From: Flavobacterium sp. BFFFF2
Lineage (GTDB): Bacteria; Bacteroidota; Bacteroidia; Flavobacteriales; Flavobacteriaceae
NCBI GenBank assembly: GCA_002256385.1
Contig: NKJD01000015.1
Span: 1-64,000 of the forward strand
DNA length: 64,000 nucleotides
Reading direction: 5' to 3'
Shown here: one piece after another, positions 9,475 through 17,953 of the stretch
Position numbering within the stretch: the first letter of the stretch is position 1
Layout of the letters: each line of letters begins with the position of its first letter
Program-made: the position numbers and the translations under genes
Notes under the pieces: model-generated
What the model saw: the letters and a program-made list of their open reading frames with translations, nothing else
What the model was told of the DNA's origin: nothing
Databases searched by the model: none

Positions 9475-9929
9475 AAATACTTAGGCATTTCGTGTTTTAT
9501 TTCAGCTGTTTTTTGGGAAATGGCTTGTTCAATTCGTTCCTTAGATATTTGTTGGTCTTCTAATTTCATGGTATTATTGGTGCGCATTACAATTTCAATA
9601 GCTTTTTCTCTGGCACGATTTTCTATCATTTGCTCCAATGAATCGGTTTTGGAAATAAAACCATACACCAATTGCATATCCATAGCATTGGCAACATCTC
9701 GCAAGGTATTAAGCGTTATTGTCCCATTGGCTTCACGTTCTTCGATTTCCTTGGTGCTTTGTGGCGCAATATTTAAACGATTCCCCAATTGGCGCAACGA
9801 CATTTTTAGTGCTGTACGAAAGGTATGGACCCAACCTCTACTAGGTACTACAGTTGTCTTTAAATCTTTAAAGACTGCTATTTTTTTATCGGTTTGCTGT
9901 AGAAGCAAATACTGCTTATTGTTTTTCAT
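9465..9929 (-). CDS. XRE-family regulator, mobile mystery protein A family
   Basis: 154-aa DNA-binding protein. A helix-turn-helix of the XRE type spans roughly residues 40-80 (MSLRQLGNRLNIAPQSTKEI followed by ITLNTLRDVANAMDM). It is the constant partner of the Fic-type B protein and is translated first, with a ten-base overlap into it. Three 15-bp direct repeats phased at 33 bp begin at its start codon and extend upstream, so it probably represses its own operon. Role as antitoxin or neutraliser of the Fic protein is inferred from the arrangement. Confidence 0.85.
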   Translation of the reverse strand: MKNNKQYLLLQQTDKKIAVFKDLKTTVVPSRGWVHTFRTALKMSLRQLGNRLNIAPQSTKEIEEREANGTITLNTLRDVANAMDMQLVYGFISKTDSLEQMIENRAREKAIEIVMRTNNTMKLEDQQISKERIEQAISQKTAEIKHEMPKYLWD

Positions 9930-10010
9930 AAGGTTATTGCCTGAAATTTTAATACCAAAATTAAGGTTATTGCCTGAAATAAAAAATTAAATTTTAAGGT
10001 TATTGCCTGA
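9930..10010 (-). promoter_or_regulatory. Three phased operators upstream of the XRE-Fic operon
   Basis: AAGGTTATTGCCTGA occurs identically at 9930-9944, 9963-9977 and 9996-10010: 15-bp copies whose starts are exactly 33 bp apart, about three helical turns. Each holds the imperfect dyad AGG-N6-CCT. A minus-strand -7-like box TAATTTTG (9963-9956) lies between copies 1 and 2, so binding would cover the promoter. Likely autoregulatory operators. Confidence 0.75.
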
Positions 10011-10299
10011 TTTTACTTGTTTTTTATTTTGTCAACTTCACTGAAGTATTTGTTACCAAATACCTTTAGACCAGTTTTGTAACTTACAATCTTATTAAAG
10101 TCGTGTACCAAAGTACTAGAAAGTGGGATACGGCAATTAGGCCTTTAACTATTTTAAAGTTCGATGCGTTCTGAATTCTTGCCATTGCAAAACAAATCTC
10201 ATAGAAATATGGGTTTTTTTTATGCGGCGAAGTCAGTGAAAAAGTTAGTGCGGCTGCTTCAAATTGTCAACGGTGATGCAAAGCGTTGGTAATTGCGAT
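10011..10299. other. Gene-free stretch with right copy of the flanking repeat
   Basis: No convincing gene. It contains the right copy of the 16-bp direct repeat (10198-10213) with a T-tract. On the minus strand there is a fragment of about 40 codons just before the operators (containing STLVHDFNKIVSYKTG) that could be the remnant of a lost gene; I do not recognise it. Confidence 0.4.
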
Positions 10300-10755
10300 T
10301 TATTTAAAATATCTTTTGGTGTGGAGTACTTTTACAACAGTAATCAGATCATCATCTAACACGAAATGTATCCCGAAAGGGAAAGTTTCTGTAAAAGCAA
10401 TTTTTATATTTCTATATCGGTTTTGATAATGCTGTGGATTTACTTAACCCACATTACGCCTTAGAAATTTATTACAAGTAAAAATGACTTCAAATCTGGT
10501 AATGTACTCCTTTTTTTGTCCTCAATGTAGCTTGGCTACATCTGCGGTAAAAAAAGTCCGTGCACTCCCAGCTTTATTGTCCTTTTCCCTTTCATTACAA
10601 AGTCTAATGCGTAATCTGGGTTTTATCTGATCAATCGTTTTCCAAAATTCAAAATGAAATCTTTCTGAAAGTAATTCAGATTTTTTCTCATAGAACAAAA
10701 AACCATCAAAAAAATCACTTAACGCACCCTCTTCAAACTTGATGCTATATGTCAT
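10300..10755 (-). pseudogene. ParE/RelE-type toxin gene split by a miniature element
   Basis: The N-terminal part (MTYSIKFEEGALSDFFDGFL... to FWKTIDQI) starts at 10755 and runs into element B1, where the frame picks up unrelated residues and stops. Beyond the element, 10445-10300 encodes the missing C-terminus in the same strand order: NPQHYQNRYRNIKIAF, then TFPFGIHFVLDDDLI and a final KVLHTKRYFK. Joined, the two halves make a normal ParE/RelE-family toxin of about 90 residues, and the join at a shared TAAA restores the frame. The antitoxin gene upstream is intact and overlaps the toxin start by four bases (ATGA). The toxin is almost certainly inactive. Confidence 0.85.
10446..10622. mobile_element. 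Miniature element B1 (177 bp) inside a toxin gene
   Basis: Bounded by inverted repeats of about 20 bp of consensus AACCCAGATTACGCATTAGA (left copy with two mismatches). Its interior matches element B2 at 50422-50853 (TGCACTCCCAGCTTT, the GTAAAAAAAGTCCG run, CATTACCAGATTTG). It has no coding capacity, so it would depend on a transposase elsewhere. It interrupts a ParE-type toxin. Confidence 0.75.
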
Positions 10756-11006
10756 TTTTTAATGGCTGTTAATTTGCGAAATGCATCTTCCGAAATATAA
10801 TTTAATTGACCATTATAATGTTTATCCAACATCTCGTCCATCATTGACTTGTACTCATCAGTCAGCTCAAAACGATTGGCTTGTTCTTTTAAAACTTGCT
10901 CCATGTAGTTTTTGAGTTTTCGACCTTGCTGATCTGCTTGGATCTGAAGCAATGAAAGCGTCTGCGGGTCTAAGGTGACCTCTTTTCTGTTTTTATTTTG
11001 AGTCAT
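10752..11006 (-). CDS. Antitoxin of a ParE-type module
   Basis: 84-aa probable antitoxin. The N-terminal half (KEVTLDPQTLSLLQIQADQQ) fits a ribbon-helix-helix-like DNA-binding strand and helix, and the acidic C-terminal half would cover the toxin. It overlaps the start of the toxin by four bases, the usual coupling for such pairs. A perfect 12-bp inverted repeat lies immediately upstream. It remains intact although the toxin gene is broken, so it now stands alone, perhaps as a repressor. Confidence 0.8.
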   Translation of the reverse strand: MTQNKNRKEVTLDPQTLSLLQIQADQQGRKLKNYMEQVLKEQANRFELTDEYKSMMDEMLDKHYNGQLNYISEDAFRKLTAIKK

Positions 11007-11010
11007 AACC

Positions 11011-11043
11011 GTAAATTATACGGTAAAGATACGTATAATTTAC
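11011..11043 (-). promoter_or_regulatory. Operator palindrome of the ParE-type module
   Basis: Perfect 12-bp arms GTAAATTATACG (11011-11022) and CGTATAATTTAC (11032-11043) around a 9-base centre. On the minus strand the centre includes TATCTTTA, close to the -7 consensus. The site lies just upstream of the antitoxin start, as expected for autorepression. Confidence 0.8.
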
Positions 11044-11057
11044 AGTTTCATTTGACT

Positions 11058-11290
11058 TTAAATGGCCAATAATCTGCCAAACAGGGGAAACCAAGCAGCA
11101 TCAAATGGTTTGATAAAAGTTTCAGCACTTTTTTTATTGAGCTCAGATACAACGCCTATGCCGGTAAAAATTATTTGGTGTACGATTGAAAAATTATATT
11201 TGTAGATAGCCGCGTGAGCAGCCGCTATTCGTCGATGTACCGACAACCATTTAATCAAAAAAAAGAGCTGGAAAACCCAACTCTCTTTGA
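11058..11290 (-). terminator. Intergenic region with terminator of the beta-propeller gene
   Basis: At 11262-11290 an imperfect hairpin (AGAGTTGG / CCAGCTCT on the minus strand) followed by a T-run terminates the gene at 11312. The remainder to 11058 carries only a short spurious frame with no recognisable features. Confidence 0.65.
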
Positions 11291-11311
11291 TTACTCAACC
11301 AACAAGTTTTT

Positions 11312-12379
11312 TTATTCAACCCATTTAAACACATTGACGCCAATGGCATAGCCGTAGATTTTTTTGTCGGCATTGCGGTAGATCCTTATTTTGTTGCAAG
11401 CGCGGCCCATATCGGTTTTGCTCCATGTTTTGCCGCCATCGATGGTCTCAAAGCCTGAGTTCATGGTGCCTACAAATCCGTGATTTTCGTCGATGAACCC
11501 AATGCCAAATTCGCGGGCGGTGGCGTCTTCCGTCAAATTGATTTCCACCCACGTATTGCCGCCGTCAGTGGTTTTGGCCACGCGCTGTTGTTTCACAGTC
11601 GTGTCTGGGTTGTACGATTGAATGGTGACATACCCTACCAAATCGGTCGGAAACGAGGCTTTCCAAGTGGTTTCAAACGGGCGAGTCGATTGATAGACAT
11701 TTTTCCAAGTAGCTCCCCCGTCGGTGGTTTTTAAAATGAGCGCGTTGGATTGGCTGATGTCCTCGTTGGTGGCGGCACAGGCAAAGCCCGTGTTTTTATT
11801 GAGCATTTTAATGTCGAAAAGCATCTTGCAATCGGCATTCATGCTCCGCGAATTCCAGGTTTCTCCCCCATCATGCGAAATTAGGATGTTGGCGGGGCTT
11901 CCCACACGGCCTACGCCGAAAATATGGGTTTTATAATCGATTTTACCGTGGTTAATGTATTGTTCCTTGACCACATCAAAGGCACAAAGTCCTTTAACAT
12001 ACGGGCCTTTGTAAGGCACGGGCTTCCAAGTTCGGCCACCATCTTTGGTACCATATAACGGAATGGTATCGGTAACATTCGGAAAATAGTCCGTCCCCAC
12101 GGTGCCGACAAAACCGTTGTCTTTGTCTAAAAAGGTCACGGTTCTAAAGAATGATCCTTTTTGTTCCAGTTGTTTGGTCCAAGTTTTGCCCCCATCTTCA
12201 GTGTGGTAAATGCGGCCATACCCATTGACATACCAGCCCGACTGCTCATCAATAAAAGTGATGTCATCTTGTTTGCCCGCATAGGGTTCGGTGGTTAATT
12301 TTTCCCAATGGGGGGCGGTTTGGCCTTTTAAAACAATGGTGAAAAGCGTAATAAAGACAATAATAAATAAACGTATCAT
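11312..12379 (-). CDS. Secreted BNR/YCF48-like beta-propeller protein
   Basis: About 355 aa. The start at MIRLFIIVFITLFTIVLKGQ gives a clean signal peptide; the longer frame beginning 15 codons upstream would run into the end of the neighbouring hydrolase gene. The body contains repeated Asp-box-like blades: TEDGGKTW, TKDGGRTW, SHDGGETW, TTDGGATW, TTDGGNTW and TIDGGKTW, as in BNR/YCF48 and sialidase-type propellers. No catalytic sialidase residues or T9SS sorting domain are evident, so it is probably a periplasmic or outer-membrane-associated binding protein. It starts ten bases behind the hydrolase gene and shares its transcript. Confidence 0.85.
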   Translation of the reverse strand: MIRLFIIVFITLFTIVLKGQTAPHWEKLTTEPYAGKQDDITFIDEQSGWYVNGYGRIYHTEDGGKTWTKQLEQKGSFFRTVTFLDKDNGFVGTVGTDYFPNVTDTIPLYGTKDGGRTWKPVPYKGPYVKGLCAFDVVKEQYINHGKIDYKTHIFGVGRVGSPANILISHDGGETWNSRSMNADCKMLFDIKMLNKNTGFACAATNEDISQSNALILKTTDGGATWKNVYQSTRPFETTWKASFPTDLVGYVTIQSYNPDTTVKQQRVAKTTDGGNTWVEINLTEDATAREFGIGFIDENHGFVGTMNSGFETIDGGKTWSKTDMGRACNKIRIYRNADKKIYGYAIGVNVFKWVE

Positions 12380-12389
12380 AGCGTTCAAA

Positions 12390-13739
12390 TTAAGGTTCAA
12401 GGATTTTTTTGGCCCATTCCACACTCTTTTGCGTGACCAATGGATTAAATAGGTTAAACAGTTCTTGTATTTTGCCTTGGCTAAACAAATCGTACGCTTG
12501 CTGCATGCTGCCCGATTTGGCCAAATAATGATCGGTTTCAGGGAAACAGATCAGTGTAGCGGCATTGGGGTGGTAATGATTTACCGTATACACAATTTGC
12601 TCATGATCGGCTTTTGAAAATGCCTGAAAATCAGATTCTCCGAACAACACCAAGACCTTGCCAGTGGTGTTCTTCCAGTTTTCCAGCACAGGATAGTCTT
12701 GAATTTGGCGCCAATAGGCCTCATTGCGTTCAAAAATCATGTTTTTGCCATCGTATTGCCAATCGGTTTTTAAGATTTCGGCAAATGCTGGATTGGCTGC
12801 AATGTCTTTTAAAGATTTGTTTTCAATGAAATAAGCGTGGGCGATTTCGCCTTGTTTGCGGCATAGTTGCTCGTACTCAAGCGGCGGTGTTTTGGCCAAC
12901 TTCAATTGCAATCGGTTCATTTCAAGTTGATATTCAAACCAACTTTTGGCCGTAGTGCCATAAACTATGGTTCCTCTAATGTTGTTTTTGGCCGCTAACG
13001 CAGGGGCAATCACGCCCCCCATAGAATGCCCAAATAAGCATATTTTTTCGGTGTCAACATAAGCCAATGACTGCAATTTACTTAACCCAGCCTGAAAACT
13101 TTCCACTTCGTCCAACAAGGTAGTGCTGCTGCAATCGGGGGTGTTTTGGCTGTCGCCCAAGCCGCTTTTTTCCACGCGTACCACCACAAAACCCGCTTCG
13201 CTAAAAGCTTGTACAATGTGGCCATACGGATGGTCGGGGGTTAAGCCATCAATAGAACTGCATGTATAGCCTGGAATAAACAGCAAGGCTGGGAATTTGC
13301 CCGAGCCATTCGGTTTGTTAATAATCACGCTCAGATAGCCGCCCTTAAAAGCAACCCTGTCGTAAATCACCGTGCTATTTTGGTCCTTTTCTCGCGCTCG
13401 CCCAACGATGTCAATCTTCATGGCTAATTTTTGATCGACACGTACTAATTCAATAGGCACCCGATCACCTTCGTGGGTTTTGCCCAATTCGCTGACCAAA
13501 GAGGCCATATTGGTAACGGTCGCATTATTAAAGCGCACTAAAATATCGCCTGCTTGCAGCTTGTTTTTTAGGGCCGTTCCGCCCACTACTTCAATGATTT
13601 TCAAACCACTCGCTGGGTTGTTCTCCGTTGACTCATTGGCTGCCATGCGGGCGCCAAACCAACCATTTCGGGGCAAAGCTTGAGCCGAACCTACCGCAAT
13701 TGTTGAAATGAATAATAATAAAAATAGTGCGTTCTTCAT
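12390..13739 (-). CDS. Secreted PDZ-alpha/beta hydrolase
   Basis: About 449 aa. A signal peptide (MKNALFLLLFISTIAVGSAQ) is followed by a PDZ domain (roughly residues 35-110, with GTALKNKLQAGDILVRFNN) and an alpha/beta hydrolase domain with nucleophile elbow GHSMGG, an oxyanion segment FIPGYTCSS and the late FPETDHYL carrying the catalytic His. A start eight codons upstream is possible but would overlap the preceding gene. The PDZ-hydrolase pairing resembles secreted esterases/peptidases of Bacteroidota; the substrate is unknown. Probably one operon with the small membrane protein before it and the propeller protein after it. Confidence 0.87.
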   Translation of the reverse strand: MKNALFLLLFISTIAVGSAQALPRNGWFGARMAANESTENNPASGLKIIEVVGGTALKNKLQAGDILVRFNNATVTNMASLVSELGKTHEGDRVPIELVRVDQKLAMKIDIVGRAREKDQNSTVIYDRVAFKGGYLSVIINKPNGSGKFPALLFIPGYTCSSIDGLTPDHPYGHIVQAFSEAGFVVVRVEKSGLGDSQNTPDCSSTTLLDEVESFQAGLSKLQSLAYVDTEKICLFGHSMGGVIAPALAAKNNIRGTIVYGTTAKSWFEYQLEMNRLQLKLAKTPPLEYEQLCRKQGEIAHAYFIENKSLKDIAANPAFAEILKTDWQYDGKNMIFERNEAYWRQIQDYPVLENWKNTTGKVLVLFGESDFQAFSKADHEQIVYTVNHYHPNAATLICFPETDHYLAKSGSMQQAYDLFSQGKIQELFNLFNPLVTQKSVEWAKKILEP

Positions 13740-13746
13740 CCACTGA

Positions 13747-14004
13747 TTATTTTTGAAATCCATGATATAAACTTGGCCAAATCATCCCAATAAACAACAC
13801 AATGACCATGAATAATTCAAGCAATAAAATAGCTTTCTGCCAAATTGGTCTTTCCCTATATGGTTGTTTCTGGTCAAATGGATCAAAGGCTAAAGCCAAT
13901 CCGAAGAACATCAGCGCTTCTGACGGCTCTTTGCCTAAGGCTAAAAAAGTGATTCCAATAAGAATAATTAAAACGTGAACAACTTTCTGGTATGGGGGAT
14001 TCAT
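13747..14004 (-). CDS. Small membrane protein
   Basis: 85-aa protein with hydrophobic segments at about residues 8-22, 29-40 and 59-78, the last in KAILLLELFMVIVLFIGMIW. I do not recognise the family. It ends seven bases before the PDZ-hydrolase gene and probably opens that three-gene operon. Confidence 0.65.
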   Translation of the reverse strand: MNPPYQKVVHVLIILIGITFLALGKEPSEALMFFGLALAFDPFDQKQPYRERPIWQKAILLLELFMVIVLFIGMIWPSLYHGFQK

Positions 14005-14064
14005 CTCTTTTTTTATTCAAAGATAAAAAGGAGATACGAGGCAAAACTTGTCAAAAATTGCGAA

Positions 14065-14940
14065 TTATGCTTTAGAGGGTGAAATGCCAAATTTCTGTTT
14101 AAAAGCTTTGCTAAAACTAGCCAAATCGGCGAATCCAGTGAGTTCGGCTACGGCATTGGCTTTCTGGCCTTGAATAAGCAGTTCATAGGCATATTGTAGC
14201 CGATTATGCAGTAGATATTGGTAAGGCGTCACGCCAACAACTTGCTTGAAAAGCCGAATAAAATGATATTCTGACACATGTGCTTGTAGGCTGATTTCGG
14301 CCAGATTCATTGGCTTTAAAAAATGCCGGTCTATGTATAAACGACCTTCATGGATACAGTCAAACAAGCGTTGTGAGGTTTCTATCTTTACCGTTTTCAG
14401 TTGCTGAAACTGCCTGAATAACAGGCTGTGGTCCTTGACGATGCATTCGGCCAACGTATAGAAGATTTCAGCATTCAAGGAGTTGGCGGCAGATGGAGCG
14501 TTGGCGGTGAAAAGCTGTTCCAGTTGTCGGAATGCATACCCCAATTGCGTATGCTGCGTATTAAATCGGTTCACCATGCCTTCGCGTTCCAAAATAAAGG
14601 AGGTTAACTCTTGGTTGTTTCCAAATTCAAAGGCTATAATCTCTTCGATGAAATGGCGCGAAACATCAACGCAAATCCCCTTTACTACGCTGGGGTGGTC
14701 AATGGTGATGTTCGATTCAATGGAGGCGTTTCCTGTAATGTATTCGCCCGATTCCACCCGATAATGTCGCCGGTTTATTTGGTATAATTCACTGCCAGCA
14801 ACCACATATTTAGCCGAAAAAGCAGCAAAATCCAATTTGGATTCAAATTGACGCACGCCCGAAAAACGGAGTGCATTGCCTTTTTGGTCGTCTAAAATGG
14901 TTTGGGTCATGAATGGAACGCTTTGGAAATAAGTAGTCAA
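14065..14940 (-). CDS. AraC-family transcriptional regulator
   Basis: 291-aa regulator. The C-terminal third (about 195-290) has the two helix-turn-helix units of AraC/XylS proteins: MNLAEISLQAHVSEYHFIRL with FKQVVGVTPYQYLLHNRLQ, then AVAELTGFADLASFSKAFKQ with KFGISPSKA. The N-terminal two thirds show cupin-like strands (YVVAGSELYQINRRHY) that may sense a ligand. It lies alone between the hydrolase operon and the hic genes; whether it controls the convergent or downstream genes cannot be told. Confidence 0.9.
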   Translation of the reverse strand: MTTYFQSVPFMTQTILDDQKGNALRFSGVRQFESKLDFAAFSAKYVVAGSELYQINRRHYRVESGEYITGNASIESNITIDHPSVVKGICVDVSRHFIEEIIAFEFGNNQELTSFILEREGMVNRFNTQHTQLGYAFRQLEQLFTANAPSAANSLNAEIFYTLAECIVKDHSLLFRQFQQLKTVKIETSQRLFDCIHEGRLYIDRHFLKPMNLAEISLQAHVSEYHFIRLFKQVVGVTPYQYLLHNRLQYAYELLIQGQKANAVAELTGFADLASFSKAFKQKFGISPSKA

Positions 14941-15048
14941 ATTAAACGTAAAGTTACAGTCAATGCATTGAAATGCTACCTCATCATTTGATAAAAATTA
15001 TTTCATTTAAAAAAGTAGTTTTCCACCACAGAAAGATAGTGTTTTTAC

Positions 15049-15056
15049 TATCTTTG
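15049..15056 (+). promoter_or_regulatory. -7 box of the hic operon
   Basis: TATCTTTG, 29 bases before the hicA start codon. No matching -33 TTG is found. Confidence 0.5.
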
Positions 15057-15084
15057 ACCTTTCGATTTATTATAAGCCAAAACA

Positions 15085-15264
15085 ATGAAGTCAAGTGAAT
15101 TTATTCGGGAAGCTAAACAAAATGGGTAGCAATTTCTGAGACAAGGCAAAGGTAGTCATGAGATTTATGAAAAAAATGGCAAACAAGTGGTCATTCCAAA
15201 TCACGGTTCAAAAGAGCTTGGTAAAGGCTTGGAATGTAAACTAAGACGAGAAATGAAACTGTAA
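15085..15264 (+). pseudogene. hicA: HicA toxin gene with an internal stop
   Basis: Reads as a 59-codon HicA mRNA interferase of normal length, with the family signatures RQGKGSHEIYEKNGKQVVIP, the catalytic His in GSHE, and a C-terminal GSKELGKGLECKLRRE. Codon 15 (15127-15129) is TAG where the family normally has Trp (KxNGW), a single-base TGG to TAG change. Everything downstream stays in frame, so the lesion is recent. Unless the stop is suppressed, the toxin is dead. hicB follows 59 bases downstream. Confidence 0.88.
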
Positions 15265-15323
15265 TGGTTGCATTTCTTAAGAAAAATCAAACACAATAAA
15301 ATAACAGTAAAAATGCAAGTCAC

Positions 15324-15713
15324 ATGAAGACAATTAGAATAATTATCGAAAAAAACGAAGATGGATTTTGGGCTTATGCTGAAAATGAAAAAGCGATTGT
15401 GGGAGGGGGCGATACGGTGCAAGACTGCAAACAAGACATTCTAGACTGCATTGATACATTAAAGGAAATTGATACTTGTCCCCTCTCTTTAAAAGGAACG
15501 TTTGAGCTCGTATATAAATTTGATGCAGTGAGTCTGTTAAACTATTACAAAGGCGTATTTACCAATGCGGCTTTAGAAAAAATAACAGGAATCAACCAGA
15601 AACAAATCCAACATTATGCAACAGGGCATCGAAAACCTCGAGCTGAGCAACGACAAAAAATAGAGCGCGCATTACATTCCTTGGGCAAAGAACTGTTAAT
15701 GTTGGAGCTGTAG
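15324..15713 (+). CDS. hicB: HicB-family antitoxin
   Basis: 129-aa antitoxin. The N-terminal half has the degenerate RNase H-like HicB fold (MKTIRIIIEKNEDGFWAYAE onwards), the C-terminal part an XRE-type helix-turn-helix (ALEKITGINQKQIQHYATGH). It neutralises HicA and represses the operon. It is intact although its cognate hicA carries a nonsense codon, so only regulation is likely to remain. Confidence 0.88.
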   Translation: MKTIRIIIEKNEDGFWAYAENEKAIVGGGDTVQDCKQDILDCIDTLKEIDTCPLSLKGTFELVYKFDAVSLLNYYKGVFTNAALEKITGINQKQIQHYATGHRKPRAEQRQKIERALHSLGKELLMLEL

Positions 15714-15983
15714 AAATAGACACACAGGGACAGTTTACTTCCAAATTGGGGCTAAGAAAAATGCTGGACTAATTGTGTAAATGTACAATTTATCATGAGC
15801 TTAAAAGCTTGAAATTGAGAACTGTTTAAGCATAAACGCCAAAATACACCCAATGTGACACCGATCATTAAACAAGTGTTATTTTTTGCAATTATAGACA
15901 CTAAACCAATTGACAATTTAATGGTTAGCAGTACATTAGCACATTATTGTCAATTAATAATAATCAATTCAAAAAAGTGACTT

Positions 15984-17282
15984 ATGAAATCAAAATTACT
16001 CGCTTGTTGTTTTATAGTTACACAATGGTGCTTGGCCCAAAACATGACCATTCCTGATCCCGCTTTCAAGAGTTATTTATTGGTTGCTTATACTAATTTT
16101 AGTGGCGATCCCAACAATTTTGTGGTGTACCCGCGCATTGACAGCAACCAAGATGGTGAAATTAGTTTTGCTGAAGCATTGGCCGTAGAAGGCTTAGATT
16201 TTGGATATGCCAACATTAATAACCTGGAAGGCTTGCAATATTTTACTAATGTAAAAAAAATCAGCACCTATTATGCCGGTTTCCCTAATTTTTACCAACC
16301 TACTTTAACCAATTTAGAAGAATTGAGTTTGCTCAATTCAGTGGGATCATCCTCTTTAACAGCCGTTGATGTTTCGCCCAATTTGAATCTGAAAAAGTTT
16401 CAATGCAACAGCCATCAAATCACCTCTCTTGATTTATCGGCCAATATCAAATTGCGCGATGTAGATCTGATCTGCCCCGCACTAACCTCGTTGAATCTAA
16501 GCAATTTGTACAACTTAAAAAACCTAAGTTATTTGGGGTCCGTTCCAACGATTGATTTGTCTGACGCTGTAAATTTACTGAGACTAAGCTGCATTGGAAG
16601 AACAAATAGTTATACATACCCGCAACAAAATTTACTGACAAGCTTAGATTTGAGTGCGCAAATCAAATTGAGTTACTTGGATATAACAGGCAATCTTATT
16701 TCGTCATTAGATGTAAGCGCTTGTCAAAATCTAGAGGCATTGCTTATTGCCAACAACCGAATTGAAACATTAAATATAGAAAACCTTGAACATGTACGCT
16801 TGTTTTATTGTGAAAACAATTTGCTTACGAGTTTGGATGTGCATAATTTTTTTAATTTAAAAAACTTCAATTGCAGCAACAACCAACTAAACAGTTTGTC
16901 AACCCAAAATGGCATCATTGAAGAATACATCAGTTTTTCTGGCAATCCAGATTTACAATCGGTTTGTTGTGACGCCAATGAAGTAGTCTATATGGAAAAC
17001 TTGTGCAACCAATACAACAACGAAGCCGCGGTTGTTAATGGCCGATGTGAATCGGCAACCAATCGAATTGCCATGTATCCCAATCCAGTGGGTGAACTCT
17101 TACACCTTTCGGCCAATGTTGATATTTTGCGTGTGGAAGTGTTTAGTGCCAATGGCATGTTGGTCATGAGCAGCGATTCAGTGTCTGATGCAGTCGAAAT
17201 GAGCACTTTAAAATCGGGTTTGTATTTCTTAAAAGTATACACCAATCAAGAAGTAAACACGATGAAGTTCGTGAAGCTATAA
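15984..17282 (+). CDS. Secreted leucine-rich-repeat protein with T9SS sorting domain
   Basis: 432 aa. A signal peptide (MKSKLLACCFIVTQWCLAQ) is followed by an EF-hand-like calcium loop DSNQDGEISFAEA (about 53-65) and then roughly ten leucine-rich repeats of the LTSLDLSA / LKNLNCSNN type. The last ~75 residues (YPNPVGELLHLSANVDIL through GLYFLKVYTNQEVNTMKFVK) form a type A C-terminal sorting domain, so the protein should cross the outer membrane through the type IX secretion system and be attached to the surface. Binding partner unknown. A strong terminator follows. Confidence 0.9.
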   Translation: MKSKLLACCFIVTQWCLAQNMTIPDPAFKSYLLVAYTNFSGDPNNFVVYPRIDSNQDGEISFAEALAVEGLDFGYANINNLEGLQYFTNVKKISTYYAGFPNFYQPTLTNLEELSLLNSVGSSSLTAVDVSPNLNLKKFQCNSHQITSLDLSANIKLRDVDLICPALTSLNLSNLYNLKNLSYLGSVPTIDLSDAVNLLRLSCIGRTNSYTYPQQNLLTSLDLSAQIKLSYLDITGNLISSLDVSACQNLEALLIANNRIETLNIENLEHVRLFYCENNLLTSLDVHNFFNLKNFNCSNNQLNSLSTQNGIIEEYISFSGNPDLQSVCCDANEVVYMENLCNQYNNEAAVVNGRCESATNRIAMYPNPVGELLHLSANVDILRVEVFSANGMLVMSSDSVSDAVEMSTLKSGLYFLKVYTNQEVNTMKFVKL

Positions 17283-17304
17283 ATTGAAATAGAATTTTTA
17301 TTAA

Positions 17305-17337
17305 AAAACCCCTTACTCGAAAAAGTAAGGGGTTTTT
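17305..17337. terminator. Bidirectional terminator
   Basis: AAAACCCCTTACT / AGTAAGGGGTTTT stem with T-runs on both sides, shared by the LRR gene (plus) and the tRNA-Met (minus). Confidence 0.9.
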
Positions 17338-17342
17338 GCTTG

Positions 17343-17416
17343 TAGCGAGAGAGAGATTTGAACTCTCGACCTCAGGGTTATGAATCCTGCGCTCTAACCG
17401 ACTGAGCTACCTCGCC
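17343..17416 (-). tRNA. Elongator tRNA-Met (CAT)
   Basis: 74-base cloverleaf on the minus strand, anticodon CAT at 17382-17380. The anticodon stem lacks the three G-C pairs of the initiator, and the sequence matches flavobacterial elongator tRNA-Met. A tRNA-Ile2 with modified CAT anticodon is less likely. CCA is not encoded. Confidence 0.93.
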
Positions 17417-17552
17417 ATGGGCGTTTTAAACGCGGGTGCAAATATACAACTATTCAATTAGCATGCAATAAGGGAGCAAAATATTTTTATTTTTGAATTT
17501 TAGGTGTATGTTTGTTTTTTTAAATTCTATATATTTCGCCAAATTTCTGACT

Positions 17553-17945
17553 ATGTCACACAAAGTACAATACGAATTGGAATTCCCTATCAATTCATCG
17601 CCGCAGTTGCTCTATCAGTATATTTCAACGCCATCAGGTTTATCTGAGTGGTTTGCCGATAATGTAAATTCTCGAGGAGAATTTTTCACCTTTATTTGGG
17701 AAGATGTCGAAGAATCGGCCCGCTTGGCCTCCAAAAAAACAGGCGAACGCGTTCGTTTTAAATGGATCGACGAAGATAAAAAAGACCTGGAATTCTTTTT
17801 TGAATTGCGCATTATGGAAGATGAAATCACCAAAGATGTGTCGTTGGTGGTCACTGATTTTGCCCCTGAAGACGAATTAGAAGCGTCAAAACTTTTATGG
17901 GAAAACCAGGTATCTGACCTCAAACATGTGTTAGGTTCTGCCTAA
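17553..17945 (+). CDS. START-like domain protein
   Basis: 130-aa protein of the START/SRPBCC (AHSA1-like) fold that is widespread in Bacteroidota with unknown ligand. The chosen start, MSHKVQYELEFPINSSPQLL, is the second in-frame ATG; the first 20 codons upstream look like untranslated leader. The helix-grip core is visible as LYQYISTPSGLSEWFADNV, the strand FFTFIWE, and the C-terminal helix ASKLLWENQVSDLKHVLG. Lies upstream of the aminotransferase gene. Confidence 0.85.
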   Translation: MSHKVQYELEFPINSSPQLLYQYISTPSGLSEWFADNVNSRGEFFTFIWEDVEESARLASKKTGERVRFKWIDEDKKDLEFFFELRIMEDEITKDVSLVVTDFAPEDELEASKLLWENQVSDLKHVLGSA

Positions 17946-17953
17946 ATACACTG

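Noticed and set aside
11058..11258. 66-codon minus-strand frame between antitoxin and propeller genes
   Set aside because: No recognisable motif, no promoter or neighbour logic; probably chance.
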